64,000 nucleotides of DNA from Chrysomallon squamiferum (lineage: Eukaryota > Mollusca > Gastropoda > Neomphalida > Peltospiridae), in the NCBI GenBank assembly GCA_012295275.1, contig CM022670.1, forward strand, positions 13,463,083-13,527,082, read 5' to 3'. The notes under the pieces were generated by a model. That model was not told where the DNA came from. It worked only from the letters and a program-made list of their open reading frames with translations, and did no database searches. Both the position numbers and the translations under genes were made by a program. Within the stretch, counting starts at the first letter, position 1. Every line of letters starts with the position of its first letter. Positions 12,562 through 27,760 of this stretch are shown here, piece by piece.

Positions 12562-15500
12562 ATTAACCTTTTCACTGCGGACTGAAAAAAAAAAAAGCGT
12601 TACTAACAAAAATGCCTTTGAGATATTAACCTGAACAATTTATATATAGTTAATATATATTTGAATATATCCCATTGTCACCCTATGTATAACGATGTCT
12701 TGACAACCTAAAACATTACCGAAAAACACACGTACTATATATGGTGTCATTTCCGAATATCTCAGAGAATCTTTTCTGAAGTTGTGACTTGAAATCTGTT
12801 GATAAACCGACAGCTTTCAAGTCAGGATTTCTGATTATCGTTCTCAAAATGGCTAAGTTGAATCAACTATATTCATGTTACTGATGACTATTTGATTTTC
12901 GCCGTCATATGTATTTTAAAAGCCCTCCTGCTTGGTTGGCTAGACAAATATTGAATTCTACCGGAAACAGCCATTGATATAATTTGTATCTGAATTAAAA
13001 TGCTTAATCATTAATTAAATGATGTACTTACAAATTTATATTACAGACACTGCAGTAAGTTGATTTCATGCAGTGTGTAATTTGAAAATGCTACCAGTTT
13101 CAGTCCTTAATTTTTTGTTCATACTTCTTCAAAGATGTCGTATCCTTTGTTTGTTTGGTTGTTTTGGTTTTTTTTTTTTTTGAGATGTCACAAATGCATA
13201 GGCAAGGACTGAAAACAACTTTTTATACTTATTCACAGGTTGCTACTTTATTATGAAATCTTTCAGCTTACATCTATCACTTGTTAGCAGAGGTTTTACT
13301 CAGTACTGTAATATTTTTAACAAAGGTTTGCTTCAAAAACAAAACACTTTGATTATAACCCATACATAATATATTTAGGTTATTTTGTAAAGCAGTTTAA
13401 ATATACTCAAATAAATGATATTTAAAAATTAAGATCTAGTTTTGTATCAAAATTATTTTAAAGATTAATAATAATGAAAATTATATGGTTCCTTCGACAA
13501 ATGTTGACGATACAGATTTACTTCATTCATTATTATTATTTTTGTTGTTGTTATTGTTTCTTTTGTTATTAATTCCATTTTAAAATATTCTTAAAATTTA
13601 GTTTCTGCCTGAATTAATCTCTTACAGTTCTGCACCAGTCAAACTGGACCACTAAAGAAGTACAGAATATTTCAAGTTTGATTTTTTTAAGGCATTTATT
13701 ATATTGAAATATTATTTTGTACAGACACCAGATCATGAATGACAAGAACTAACAATAAACACTCACTACACTAAAACAACATATCCTAAATACTGTTTTA
13801 AATAATCATAATTGTAATAATGATATTAATGGAAAATGCAATGAAGATGATTGTAACAGTAATAATAATTATTAACTAACATCCTCAGTACAATGGCTGT
13901 CTTGTAACATAATCTGCTTACATGGAGACAGGTGGACCTAAATTTTAAAAATGGCCTGTTTAAATATTAATCTAGAAGACAAATTTTAACATCAAAAACA
14001 AAATTAATTGGAGAAAAAGAAGCATAGATATAAACAAAACTCACAACAGTAAAAAAAACCACTAAAACTATTTTAAACTGTGTTAGAGCTGAAAAGAAAA
14101 CAGAAATGTACTAGCCAGATTTTTACTTTAAAATTCAAACTGGTACTCTTCAACATCTTGACTTTTTCAAAATTTGGAAAGATTTAGGAGGTTCATAATA
14201 TAATAGTATTCTAATTTTTCTGAAATTATTTTTATTATTATTATTATGCAAAAGCTTGATGTCTCTGCAAGTAGGCCTACATTTTGTACTATATGTGTTA
14301 CAATATTTAATTATTAAAATAATCACTTGGAAGTAAAATTACCTGGCTGTGGGATGTAAACCTTGAGCCACGCAGTACATACAATATTTGCATAATTTGA
14401 AATGAAACAGTCTGTACAGAATATGGCTCTGGCTCATCAAAATTATATTATAATGTATATGGTTTTAATCTTTTGAGATAAAATTTTGATAATCTTCCTT
14501 ATTTCTTCATTGCTTAATTGATCTGATACAGTTGCTAACAGCATGGTAAATAGTTAAAACAACATCAACTGGTGTTTGGAGATGGACTTAGAAATGAATG
14601 AATATAATATAATGAACAGATAAGCAAAAGTAACAAGAGTCAGTTTGAAACTAAATAATAATAATAATAATAATAAAAATAAATAAATAAAAAGGCCAGA
14701 TAGAGATTTTATTTCAGTTATATATTACAAAAATTTCCTAGCAAAAACAACACTGACAAGTTTAGGAAGCAGAGTGGAAAAAAACACCAAAAGAATTGAA
14801 AACAGTTAATTAACAGAACATAAAATTCAAATATAAATAAGGGGGGAAAAAAAGAAGAAGGGGACAGAAAAGAAAAGAAAAAGAACAATCTGAAGAAAGA
14901 ATTAATAAATTACATTTTATTAACCATGAAATTCAAATATAAGAGAGAAAAAACAGGACTTGGAAGAAATTCAAAGTTATGAAAGAAAATAAGGATCAAA
15001 TATCAGTTTATGAATCTTTAGCATTTTAAAACTTAAGCAATACAAACCCAAACAAAAACATATTTTAAACCGTAACAATAAAAAGAGTTTTTGATTTTTA
15101 TACTACTAATAATAATGATAAGAATAAAATACTTTATAAATATAATAATAATGCATTTATTTTTTTTAAGATGGGATAGAAATGATTCTATTTTTTTGGA
15201 TGATAGTAACAAACCTAGGAAAGAAAGAAAAAGAAAAAAACAACACTGAAAAATTATTTAGTAATGTAAAAGCAACAGAAAGGAATATTTTTGACCAAGA
15301 CAAACATAATCAGTGAGGTCTATAGGTGAAATACGACATTAAATGTTTATATACACATACCTACATATAATACATTTATATACATTTGTTAATATATAAC
15401 ACATTTCAGAATCTTTTAAAACCATAATTTGATTTTATTAGAAAGGAATTTATTTATATAAAACATTTTATTTGTTGTGAAACCTTTCTCAAAAGGCCTC

Positions 15501-18500
15501 TAGATATCTACAGTGGTGTTCTGTCAGGTGATCTGCATGCTGGGTAAATATAATTATACAGAATGTACTCGTTATACAGATACGCTGTTTTTAAGCACAG
15601 ATCATAGTTGTTTTTACAAGAATTTAATTGAAAGAAAAAAGGTGAAGAGAATTTAAATACAAAAAATAAATTAAACAAAAACAATAAACAAATTAATTAT
15701 TTAAAAATAACAATAATAAAAAAAAATACATTAAAGACAAATTATCTGCAATTAGGAATTACTATTTATTATACATTCTTGTTTGTTCTAGTTAATGCAC
15801 ATACATTTTTTGATAAATTTTAATTCCATGTCTTTAAGAGTCTACCACAGAAAAAAAAAAAAAAAAACCCACAAATAATCATGGGTATTTTAGTCAACAG
15901 AGATTTTGAACATAATGATATAATAATGTTAGTCTTTTAATAATTTTACTCGCAAAAATTCGGTGGGGGAGGAAAGCTATAACCAATATAACATGTTGTA
16001 ATAATATAATTTAGAGATCACATTAAAATATTTGAAGAGCTATTCAGTACACTAACCTGAGATAAAAACAGATTGTTACTTGTAAGTGCATGTTTCACAG
16101 TGGTTAGCCAGCCTTCACAAGAACAAAATCAAGTAAGAAATAAAAACAAAGTATAAAAAGGTTTGATAATTGTGGTCAGTTTATCACTATTAGTAAAAAT
16201 ATTTCATTCAAGACAAGTTTTGCTGAAGAAATAGTTGGCATTATTTTTGTTATAAACCATACTAATTATGTCTCATCTTTCCATGAATTTTCTTACTATT
16301 AATTATAATTATTAAAATAATTCTTTGTCCTGACAGCCTCCCCTATAAAATACATTACTGGTGAAACCTATATAAACATACATTAATGTGACATATTATG
16401 TTCTGTTTGTGAAGAAATACACTGCACTCTGAAGAGATAAAAGAGAGACTGGACCTTTTTAATTATTTAAAATAAGTCTAAACTTGAAAGAGTATTTTAA
16501 AAAGAACACAACACAATTTAGTATAGATTTTTAAATTATTACTATTATTATTAATAAATTATAGTACTTAGATTTAAAGAAATAAAAGATGATGTTTCAT
16601 TGTATTGTTTCATAATTTAAAAAAAAATAAATACAAAATTATATTTATATAGATACTAAATGTTATCACTTTTATAAATTAACTGTTACAAGTTAATTTA
16701 TTTTGAAAATTTATAAATTCAAAATTATCAGCATTATGTATAACAGCATTTTATATGATACTGATCTGAATCAATTTTATATTATACATTCTCAGTTATT
16801 TTGATTATATACGAACTGGTGTAACTTACATGAACAACTTTAAGAAATATATACACCAATTGTTTAAAAATATATATACAGATTAAAAATGTGCATACAT
16901 GTATACTTGTCTGATGTGCAACCATTTATCATCCATGTACAATATGACACAATACTAGAGTTTATACAGTTTCCAAATAACAATAAATTACATTATGTAA
17001 TACTGACTACTAAGCATTATATACACTGGTGTGCCAATACAAGTAAAAAGAAAACTTAAAGCAAGCTCAGAATACATACATATAATGAAAAGCTGTCTTT
17101 CTCATTTCATTTTTGTTTATAATTTCAACTAGTTTTGCATAAATTCTCTAGTTAACTAAAAATTAATTTATTCCATTGAGAACATGTCCAAATTTATTTC
17201 AATGTTAATAGAAATTTAAAAAAACAGGCAATTATACTGTTTATTTATTTGTTATTGTTATTGTAGACTTGTACATTGCAGTTATTTATTAGACAAACTC
17301 AAAAACTTTAATTTACATTTAACTTTTATTGTTCACCTGTATTATTCATATTTATATTTATTGATATTCAACTGACATTCATGCATCTCAAAATGGATTT
17401 TCTTTAATTAGGTGATTTCACTGTCTGGTATGAAATCATTTATTAAAGCAGTAGTATTTTTAGCCAACCATGCTGCATTGTCAACAGATCCATAATGTAC
17501 TGTTTATTTTGCACTAACAGAAAAATATGTATGTATATGCATTTTCTGTTAAGTTATAAAATTTAATAAGCTGATTATGCAAAAGTCTGACTAACTGATG
17601 TCAGGATCCTCTTCCTTTGCCTCTCTGGATCTCTCTGCAATGCAGCACTTTTGGATGTTAGTTTGAATGTACACCTATAAATATTAACATTATACTTTTT
17701 TCACCCAATTATTCAGTCTGGTTATTGTATTTGTTAGTGATTTCAGCATTAAGTATTTTACCTGAATTGAAAATGATTAATTTGGGACTTCATATAGTAA
17801 TAAAAGAAAAAGAAAAAACAAAGAAATGTACACATTTCTAATAAAAATTAATGAAATGTAAAATATTACAAAACAAAGAAAAAGAAAACCTTTTTATTAT
17901 CAGTGAATTTAATGGTTACCAAATCAGATTCTAATCAATCAGTTCCTTAAAAATCAAGTTTTTTAATTCCATTCTTTTTTTTTAATACTAATTACATATA
18001 TATAAATGATTAAAAACTTAGATAGAATTATTAAAAAGCAAAGAAATAAAATCAAATAGGAATTTCATCAGTCATTTCCTGAGTAATTAATTTTCAAATC
18101 AGATTCTGCGAAGTATGTTTATCTTCATCATGTGCATTTCCAATGTGTACATCTCTCAGGTACATACATGTGAAACGTGTACAATCAGTAAATACAAGCC
18201 ATACAGGTGTACAGTTGTATGTACTTATATACAAAAACCATTCAGGTGTGTTCTTATCAGAAACAAAGGTAAGTTAAGTGTACACCTGTCAGACACAAAA
18301 TTATACATCAAGTTTCTACACTGACCAGAAATAAACATCATCTTACACAAACTGGAAACACAACGGGCAAATACTGCACAATCTTTGAACAACAATTCCA
18401 TATTATGACAATTACAATAACAGCCTAATCTGTACCACAGACCTCCCATTTTGTGTGGTCACTTCACAAGTCCTGCTCAGTGGGCACTGAGGTAATGAAG

Positions 18501-21029
18501 TGATCAGTTTGAAAAACCACTTTCTGATCTGTCTCTAGTAATTATTGAATTAGATAATACTGCTTCTAGTATCTGTATCTGTACTGATATATATATATAT
18601 ATATACGTGTGTATGTGAATGGTTTGCCTGCTTAGGTATTTACATAACAATTCAAATTTTTGTTACTATTTTACATTAATTAAACCCATCAGTTAACATT
18701 TTGTTGGCCAACAGTGCCAAGTAGTACAGTTGTGCTGGGGAATTCACTGGTGGAAATATTTCCATATTAACTTATTTTCTTATTTTTCATTTTTTAAATA
18801 TTTTTTAACATTAATATTTAAATTCATCAAAAAAGCAACTTGATGTTCAACACTCAGTCTGTATTCTGTAAAACCATATTTTTCTTTAATTTTCTTCTTG
18901 TTTTTAAGATACTCAAAGTGGTTTACAAATTTTGTCAGAAACATTCATTCTGAATGCAACAATTATCATACAGATTTGTTTACAACCGAGTTGTTTAAAA
19001 CACTGTTTTAGTGAACACATATACATGCAAAATTAAAAGAAAATAATGTACAATATGAAATGGATCAATATGAAACAACACAGCAGTTACTTATCAAAGA
19101 TAATAAACATCCATTCATCAGTTAACTTAAAAAAAAAAAAGAGAAGAAATTAAAGTGGTTCATTATGGTGATGTGCATTTAAATTGTATAACCAAGGCAA
19201 CCAACTACATTTAAAGTTTTAGCATAATTTATAAAGCAAATATTTGACATGATCTAAAGTTTGTATTTATTATTTGTTTTAATATTTAGTACAAAAAAAA
19301 AAAGGGTTTTGAAGCATTTATGTGTGTGTGGGAGGGACAAGAGTGTAAACTATATCAAATATCTGATCTGGTCAAATACAAGTTTAGTGCATAATTACTG
19401 AAATAGAAATATGTGATGTACAGATATTTTTGTAGTAAATTACATTTTATTCAATATCCTTTGGTGAAACCTGCTGAATCAAATTGAAAATAACACAAAA
19501 GGACAATAGATAATTAAAAATATTTAAGAAAAAGGAAAAAGATAATAATAAAAATTGTTTTTACAAGTGTAAACACATTTTTGGTTTTACACATAAAAAG
19601 TATCAGAAATATATCATTACAAATACAACCTCAATCATTTCAATTTTCACAAAAATTCAAGAACTTTCTCAAAATAAAAGTAATAGTAATAATAAAAAAT
19701 ATAAATGAAAACCAAAAGGGACTAAATTATTAAAAATGCCCTGTAATCAAATTTATTTTTGCTAATGAAAAAATTTTGTTGAAACTCATCATCTATGGAT
19801 TTGTAATAAAATAGTTATAAAACTTGTTTACAAATGTTTAGATCTATCTCAGAACTGAAGACTTTATTTAGATTTACTTCTCCAAATCCAACATCAGGTC
19901 TTCAAATCACTAATTCATGATTATGCATAAAAATAACCAAAGCAAAAATATTAGTTTCAATTCCTGACATTAGCCTAATTTTTAATCACAAACACCAAAT
20001 AAATTTAAAAAGTAAAATTATTAGTAAATAAAAGATTAAATTTCCAAAACTTGATATCAGTATTACACTAATAAAATTGAATTCAGCATAAAATCAAAAA
20101 TCAAAATAAAATTACTAATAATCTAATTAAGAATAAGATCTGATACACATTTCTATCCCTGACGACAGATTTTATCTCAAACAAAACTCAAGGAATAATA
20201 AACTAATTTATAAATATTTATAGATCTTTACAAATAAAAATCACAGGGAATCCTGCTGTTTCAAAAATGTTTTGTGAAGAAAACGTAAGATTAAAATAAT
20301 AATAAAAATCAGTCCTGTTATCATCAGAAGATGATGCTTTCTATGCCACTAGCTGTGACTCGCGTCTCTCCACTAGACTGTTTCGTTTGAAAGACACAAT
20401 AGCTTCTACTTCCCAGTCGACTGTCATGGCTGCTCACATATGGCAGATGTCAAGTTATGTCCTCACAGACGTCATCCCTCAACAAGCTTCAAGCTCAGTC
20501 TCCAGTGTTTAATTTTTTTTATTTTCTACATTAAATCAAATTCAGTATGTCTGATGCATTCACACCACTAATGTGAATATGCAACTTGCATAATTATCCT
20601 GCATTAAGAATAATCAAAAGCTAAAAAAACAAAGAGAACAAAACAAAATAATAAAAATAAAATAAAATAAAACATCAACACTAGCAATCATCTGTTTGTG
20701 AGTGACTCCATCATGAGAATTTTCCTACATATAAAACTTGTCTCTGCGAAAATATTAATAGTTCCTCAAAAAGGAATTTAAGTGAGAAAAAAAAAAAAGG
20801 TGAGCACTGGTGTTGCATACATCAAAAAAATGGGTCAGATCTACATTTGCTTATATTGCAAAAACAAGTGAGAAGAAGGGTGCAATATAATTTCTGACGC
20901 AACAAAATGCAGTTTTAGTTAGGAGGTCCCACAATACTGCACAAAACACAAGTTTTTTTCTTTTAACAGAAGACTGAGACTGTCTTGTCAGTCAAACTGG
21001 CTATTCAGATAAACAACTACCACATTGTG
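12562..21029. other. Convergent intergenic / 3'-UTR region
   Basis: About 8.5 kb of AT-rich DNA between the stop codons of the SLC5 gene (plus) and UBL3 (minus). No ORF or RNA gene is supported. Candidate signals include AATAAA at 13410-13415 for SLC5, and many TTTATT hexamers on the plus strand that could end UBL3 transcripts. There are (TA)n near 18586-18605 and assorted A/T tracts. A more complex block at about 20330-20520 lacks an ORF and lies where a long UBL3 3' UTR would be. Transcript ends cannot be placed from sequence alone. Confidence 0.6.
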
Positions 21030-21393
21030 CTATAGAATGGCACAGCAATTGCTGCACCCACTTTCCCCACTCTTGTCCTTTTTCAGCTGACCTGAAGAAA
21101 AACAGAAAGAGATAAATCAATGTATTCAGACATTATATTTACAACTGAAGATGAAATCAAAATGAAAATAAATGACTTTTATAATTTTAGTTTTTAATTT
21201 AATTTGGAGCCATTGGACTTAGCAAAGCAATGTATTTATGATTCATTAAGTTACATATATATCAATGTATCCAAAGTTTAGAAACCGATAGCAACATATT
21301 TTTCATACTATATAAATAGATTATTCAGTGATGTTGAAGCCTAAATCATTAAACTGTGGCCAAGATAATAAATATTTAACCAAAAAAAAAAAA

Positions 21394-21428
<35 letters not shown>

Positions 21429-22275
21429 CTCATTAAAAATAAGGTATTTTAACTTTACTTTATCATTTATAACTTTTTTGAATTGTGGTTATTAGTTTCT
21501 TTTTAGTTTTTATTTGTTTTATTAAAACAAAAATACATTACAATTTCTAATAAAAAATATTTGTAAGTTAGAGGTTTTCAAGAAAAAAATTATGTCTTTA
21601 AGAAACTGACATGGTAATCAGAAGAGACAGGAAATAATTACAGTGTAATGTGAGTTTAATTGCTTTAATTTCACAGTTAGTACTACAGTTAACAAAGAGA
21701 ATCATTAACAAAGAACTAATCAATATAATACATCCATCTAAATCAAAGTAACTAATTAAATATTACAATTGTGTGACTTCTATAATCAGTAGCAACTATG
21801 ATCATTCTGCTGAATTACAGAAGCTGAAGCATTTACTGTATTTATTATTTTATAATGTAAAAATTACTTATAAAATATGGACAAATAGTTTATCAGGTGG
21901 TTTGGGGGTAAAATGAAAAATAAAAATTCCTACACAGGCTACAGTTAATAAATTAAAAATACAATAAAACTATTCTGCTTTCCGAAATTTATGAAGTACA
22001 GAAAATGGAGAACATAAAAAATGAAAGCGATTATGAATGAACTTAAATATTAATTCTAAAAACGCTAACCCTGATTGTTGGGTTCAGGTAGATTTTCTCT
22101 GGCTACAAGATGCATCACAGTTGTTTTTCCAGTGGGTAACTGCAGAGCTGAAAATTAACAATGTAAATAAATTAATAATTTGACTAAGTAATTTGTTCAA
22201 GATCTCTAAATTAACAATAATAAATGGTTTGCTTTGATATAAAATACTCACTTCAAAAAAAAAAAAAAAAAATTC

Positions 22276-22311
<36 letters not shown>

Positions 22312-24358
22312 TAAACAATGTTTAAATCTTTAACAAATTTATCTGCTAAGATGTCATCTACTTAAACATTTCCATTGATTTCATATATATATTAAAAAAA
22401 AGAAGGAAAAAAAGGCATTCAACCTATTTTAGCAAATTCTGAAATTAAATACAAATTTTGATCTTACCTGCTAAGGTTACATTTCCATGTAAAAACCGAC
22501 CTTGATAAATGAGCCGTAATATATTGGTCGATGGGAGCTGATCATCTGACCAGTCTGTTTAAGAAACACAAATTCAGCAATTACTTTAGAAATACCATAT
22601 CTACTCAATCTTTTATCTTTTGCTTTTTACCAAATATAAACACACTTCTAATTAATAGTTAAACTGTTTTATTTAGTCTTTTTAATATCCAGCTGTTTTG
22701 TCACACTCTAACTGTTTTAATAACAAAAGTAATGATAGATGGCAATAAAATAAATAACAGAGAAGTGGAATCCAGTCAAAATAATGCAAAATTTCTATAT
22801 ATGTATGTATCAGCCACCACAGCAACATATAATAATCATTAATTTTCAAAAACTATTTAGAATTATAATAATTATTATTGTTATAACATGTTTACCTTCA
22901 GGCCAGTGGTTGTACACATATTCTGTTATGTCTGCTGCTGAATCACACGGTGAAAAGAGATATTCCTCTGTTTTACCACTCACCAAAATCAAGCGCAGAT
23001 TTATCTATATTCACGTGAATAAAAAAAAATAAAAAAATGTTTTAATTCATTTATTATCTTTCAGTTTCAAACGGTGATACATCTTTTTTTATTGTTAACA
23101 CAGTAACAGTTAACACATTTTCTCACAATTTCATGTAAAGACACACACAAACACATGCAAAAAGAAAAGAACATGCACCATCTGTAGAATTCAAAAACAA
23201 AATGAATATTTAATAACTTCAGCTATTGTGAGACTTAAGCTCATATTATTTTTCCCACCAGTTCTATTCTAAAATATTCTGTCTGTAACATTTTGCTCTA
23301 GTAGTCTCAGAGGAAAAATAACAGAACTGCTGTCACTGCTCTTATTGATTGGCAACAATAGATCTTTAAACATTCTTTCAAATACGTGGTAAAGTCATAT
23401 GACATTGGCTTGAGGGACTACTAATGTACTATAGATTGACTACTAATGACCACTAATCATTTACGGACTGATCCAATGGCTATTCAACCAACAGCAATTG
23501 TACTAAGCAGAAGAAAGAAGAAAATACAGTTTTATACAATTTCAAAACCCAATACATATAACCAATGAAATGATTATATAAACTTTAAAAAAATGTGTAA
23601 CTTTATTATCTGCATTAAAAACATAAAAGTTTAAAGTAGCTAATTTATTAAATTACAAATATCACAAACTATTAATCTGTAATAAAATAAACTACTCTGA
23701 ATTACTAATTTGAGACTAAGAGTAACATATATAGAACCATTAATTTATAGGACAAAAATTTGCAGAATATTAATTATTATATTATCACTCAATTTACTTT
23801 GACACACATTTTGATTTATAACAAAATGTACATGTATAAAACAGCATATGTCCTTATAAACACCCATGATTTTTTTGTTTTTGTCCTTTTAACAAGAGAA
23901 TAAATTAAAAAAAAATATTTTATTAACTATGGAAAAAAAAAAAAAAAAATAAATAACAGTTTCAGTGAACCATACAGCTTATAAGGAATAAAAAGTGCTA
24001 CTGGAACATAATAAACTATTATTTCAATTAGCAGGAATGCATCTTTTTTATGTATATTTTTGCAGACAGGGAAGTACATACAATGATCTATTTAAAATAT
24101 AGGGAACAGGATGAAATGGATAACAAATGCTGTAGCCACAATAATTCTGTTTTCAAAAATTTAGAATTTTTCTAATTTAACGTAACCAGTTTTTTTTTAA
24201 TGGTTTGATTTGGTTAAGTTTTTAATGATGAAATGAATCTTTAAACATATCTGGTATTATTATTATCATCACATTCCATTCTTTATGAGCTGATTGATAA
24301 TTTTCATCCTAATTCATAATAAAAAAATACTATTGTTGGTGCTAATTGTTTTGGGGAT

Positions 24359-24402
<44 letters not shown>

Positions 24403-24875
24403 GATAATAAAAATAAATAAATATTTAAAATGAAAGAAAAGCAGCTATGATCATAATACCATAAAATTGTATAAGTATAGTAAGGATCTGTCACGTGATT
24501 TGTAAGAGTTACAATACAACCATTGTTACAACTTACAATGTAACAAAACTAACATTGTAGCAAGTGTAGGTTACTGTGGCAACCAAATATGTTCTAAATA
24601 TTTAGACAGCAGGCTTTTCAAGTAAACAGGTGTGGAGCAATGATTATAAAACTGTTCTAGTTTCCCTTTATATCCTTTTAATATTGAATATGACAGTATA
24701 AATTCTGTTGATTTGGTGTTTCTCGATAAAATGAGACTAGGAAGTAGGATTCAGTAGTAGGAAGCCGTTTGTTTTGTTTTTATACATAACAATGGAGAAG
24801 TTCAATCTATGTATAGGTTAATCTTTCAAATTTAATACCACTTACCTTATCATTAGGTATCTGACGACTGCCCAT
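21030..24875 (-). CDS. UBL3: Ubiquitin-like protein 3, membrane-anchored
   Basis: Five minus-strand exons join in phase to 121 residues (human UBL3 has 117): 24846-24875, 22896-23004, 22468-22554, 22070-22147, 21030-21091. The start MGSRQIPNDK is followed by INLRLILVSGKTEEYLF, the NILRLIYQGRFLHGNVTL core and GKTTVMHLVARENLPEPN, all near-identical to the vertebrate protein. The C-terminus is Cys114-Ser-Asn-Cys117-Cys118-Ala-Ile-Leu, a CAAX box preceded by an extra cysteine, as in human NCCVIL. In the known family the protein is prenylated, sits at the plasma membrane and sorts proteins to small extracellular vesicles; the tail cysteines are needed for this. It has a ubiquitin-like fold but no C-terminal di-glycine for conjugation. 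All introns after the first are phase 1. It is convergent with the SLC5 gene and head to head with STXBP4. Confidence 0.96.
22257..22310. repeat. Poly(A) and (ATA)n run in UBL3 intron
   Basis: A16-class A tract followed by TATATA and about nine ATA units. Confidence 0.9.
24361..24398. repeat. Poly(T) tract, 38 nt
   Basis: Uninterrupted T run in UBL3 intron 1, equal to poly(A) on the UBL3 strand. No adjoining retroelement body was recognised. Confidence 0.95.
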
Positions 24876-26130
24876 TGTGTCAAGATGTAATCCAAGAGAA
24901 AAAATTACACTTATTTCTTCTCAAGATTTGTATCAAATTACACACATGACGGACAGTCAAAATCTTCACCGAAAAACACACGAATAATTATTTTGGTATC
25001 ATTGATGTATTCGTATCAATGTTATTTCCATTTTAACATTGTTTTTAAAGTTTTTAATAAAACGATTTATCGCAAATTTATGTTAGGAAAACCTCAATAA
25101 TCAAAGGAATCATTTATGTTTTCCTTCCTTCGATTAATTTTCTATGTTATGGCGGATTGCACAGATTTCTGGGTAACTGACAGACGTCACATTCCTACTT
25201 CCTGTTCGATATTAGACTGCTTTCTTTTCACTTTAGTCGCTCAGTTTGAACTCTTTTCATTAACTAAGGGAAAGAAATAAAAGAGAATAGCAGTCTACTC
25301 CTCAGAGTTTATCCTACCTTCTGCACATCAATGACGTATATATGTGCGTGCGTGTGTGTGTGTGTGTGTTTTTATTATAAGTTCATGAAAATATGACATT
25401 TTATTTTATTGATTGATTGATTGATTTTATAATAAATAAAAAAGAAAAATAATCTATTCAATTAAATTCACTAATTAAAAACCAATTTCAAGAATTTTAA
25501 GCAAATATAATAATAATAATAATAATCATAAATGGTATGTGTTTGTATGGATGTATATTTGTCTGTGACTTTATTTATTTATTTGTTTTTTTCTTTGCAT
25601 GCATCTATGTATCTGGATATTTGCAACAGGCTGTTGGTCAGCAAGCTACTGTAAAGACAGTAATGATAATGCCAATGATACATCGATTACTTACGTAATA
25701 TACATTATGAATTAACAAAAGAACCTGTTAAGCATTCCATCAGTTCAATTTGCTAAACAATTCCGACAAGTTAAAATTGTTTACAGTTTCTCTCAGTTTT
25801 ACATGAAGATTATAATGTTTTTCTATAATTAATTGTTGATAACCCCCAAAAAAACACGCTTGTTAAATCATTAAAATTGTTCATTCTATACGATAGTTTT
25901 CTAGTCATGATTGTGTATACTTTAAGTTATTTTATAGATGTTAATTAATTAAATTTCAAATATTACATGCAGTCGGTGCTCATGACCCATATACACTTTG
26001 AAAATGCCTAAAGAAAAGTTTACAGTATGTCATAACTGAGAACTTTACGGTTTATAAATAAGTCTATGTATAGAAGAATAATTCGTTTAGATCGTAAAGA
26101 TTTAGTTTGCATTTCTTTCTTTCATTATTA

Positions 26131-26184
26131 TTGTGTGTGTGTCTATGCGTGTGTGTGTCCATGTGTGTGTATGTGTGTGTGTGT
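26131..26184. repeat. Imperfect (GT)n microsatellite
   Basis: GT dinucleotides interrupted by CTATGC, CCAT and AT. Confidence 0.9.
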
Positions 26185-26559
26185 TTCATCAAATATAAAG
26201 ATAGAATATGATTATTTAATTAATGTGCTAACTTTGGTACACACAACCACATTACTTTTATTACCGAAGGATCTATCTATTCAATTAATCATGGTTAGTT
26301 GTTTAGAATGTTGTGGCTGTTTACAGATGTAAACACATATCGGAATCTGGACAGATGTCGAATTTTATGTTCCAGGTATTATAAAGCATAATCGAATATT
26401 TAAATCTACTATTTTCATTGCAGATATTATTGGATTTTCTAAAAATAATAACAAAACAGTTAAAATAAATTATTTTAAAACTGTTTATGGCCTGCGAAGG
26501 TTGTTCTTTCTTGGGGTCAGGTAGTTCTAGACAGTTGATGATTAATCCCAGACTACAAA

Positions 26560-26631
26560 ATAATACCAATCAGTGATAATTAAATCATAATGTAGTAACT
26601 TTATGATTTAATTCTCACTGATTGGTATTAT
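26560..26631. repeat. Near-perfect inverted repeat (31-bp arms)
   Basis: Left arm 26560-26590 is the reverse complement of right arm 26601-26631 with one mismatch in 31. The loop is 10 nt. The arms start ATAATACCAATCAGTGA. The structure could be a short MITE remnant or a foldback. Confidence 0.9.
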
Positions 26632-27706
26632 CTTATTAACAGATTAGTGATTCAAACTATTATACAAAACATGAACAGGTTTATATATATTTCCTTCATT
26701 AGTATATAAATAAAAGTAGTTATAAAAGGGTTTTCTTGCAGAAATATTCAGTAATCATATCGTTTGACACTGTGAAGTAGGACATTGTTACTAATGTTAA
26801 ATTTGGTTAAAATAAAAAAAATATATTAAAAAAATGAAAATAGAGAAAACATTGTTTCAATTTTCCACCTTTGAAACAAAAATAAAATTAAAAAATTACT
26901 ATGTATCTATATAAACATTATTTATATAATACAGTGTTTATTATATTTAAAAAAATGTATTTACATTTTTAAATTTTTTTTTTTTTTATCCCTCATTATT
27001 TGTGTATTTAATTATAAATCTGAAAATAACTTCAAAAATAATATTAACCTTAATATGACAGAGATTACTGATTTATTTAAACCAAATTTTATACTGAATT
27101 ATCCTATAAATATGTTTTTATATCTATGTAGATCACAGAATACACATAATGAACAATTAACATTTAATGCAACAATCAACAAATGGATGAATTCAAATGT
27201 GTTTATTTTGTTTTTATTTTAAATTATAAGTAGGATTCATCAAGAGAAATAAATTGTGGATGAAACATCTCTAATAACTTATGAAATAAACATAATTCAA
27301 ATTAAAATATAGAAAACAGACAGTATTTATCATCCAATGGGAATAATTAATATAACTTTACTGTTACTATTCAGACATGCAGAAAAATGTCCAATAATAT
27401 TTTTCTTTCTAAATTTTGTTTTGTCTGATAGTACCTTACCTGAAAGAATAAATGTATTTAATTTACATTTATCTAGTATCATACTTATATTATGGTTAAG
27501 GACCACCATACAATTAATAAGGGAAGAAATTGTTTCATCTGCAGGGATGTAAAAAGTTTCTGTTGACAAGACAAACACATACTTGGCTCACTGTTCTGAA
27601 TGGGAATTAACCATATTGGGGCATTAAAAAGTGCTAATCCAGCAATATTTCAGCCCTGTCCTCTCATTACTAAGCTACAATAATATAAGAATATATACAT
27701 ACACAA

Positions 27707-27759
<53 letters not shown>
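27707..27759. repeat. (CT)/(CA)n microsatellite
   Basis: A short CT run followed by about 22 CA units, 200 nt upstream of the STXBP4 start codon. Confidence 0.96.

Positions 27760-27760
<1 letters not shown>

Noticed and set aside
24361-24398. Poly(T) as the tail of a SINE or processed pseudogene
   Set aside because: No element body, target duplication or coding remnant could be seen beside it. The same holds for 53162, 56055 and 57270.
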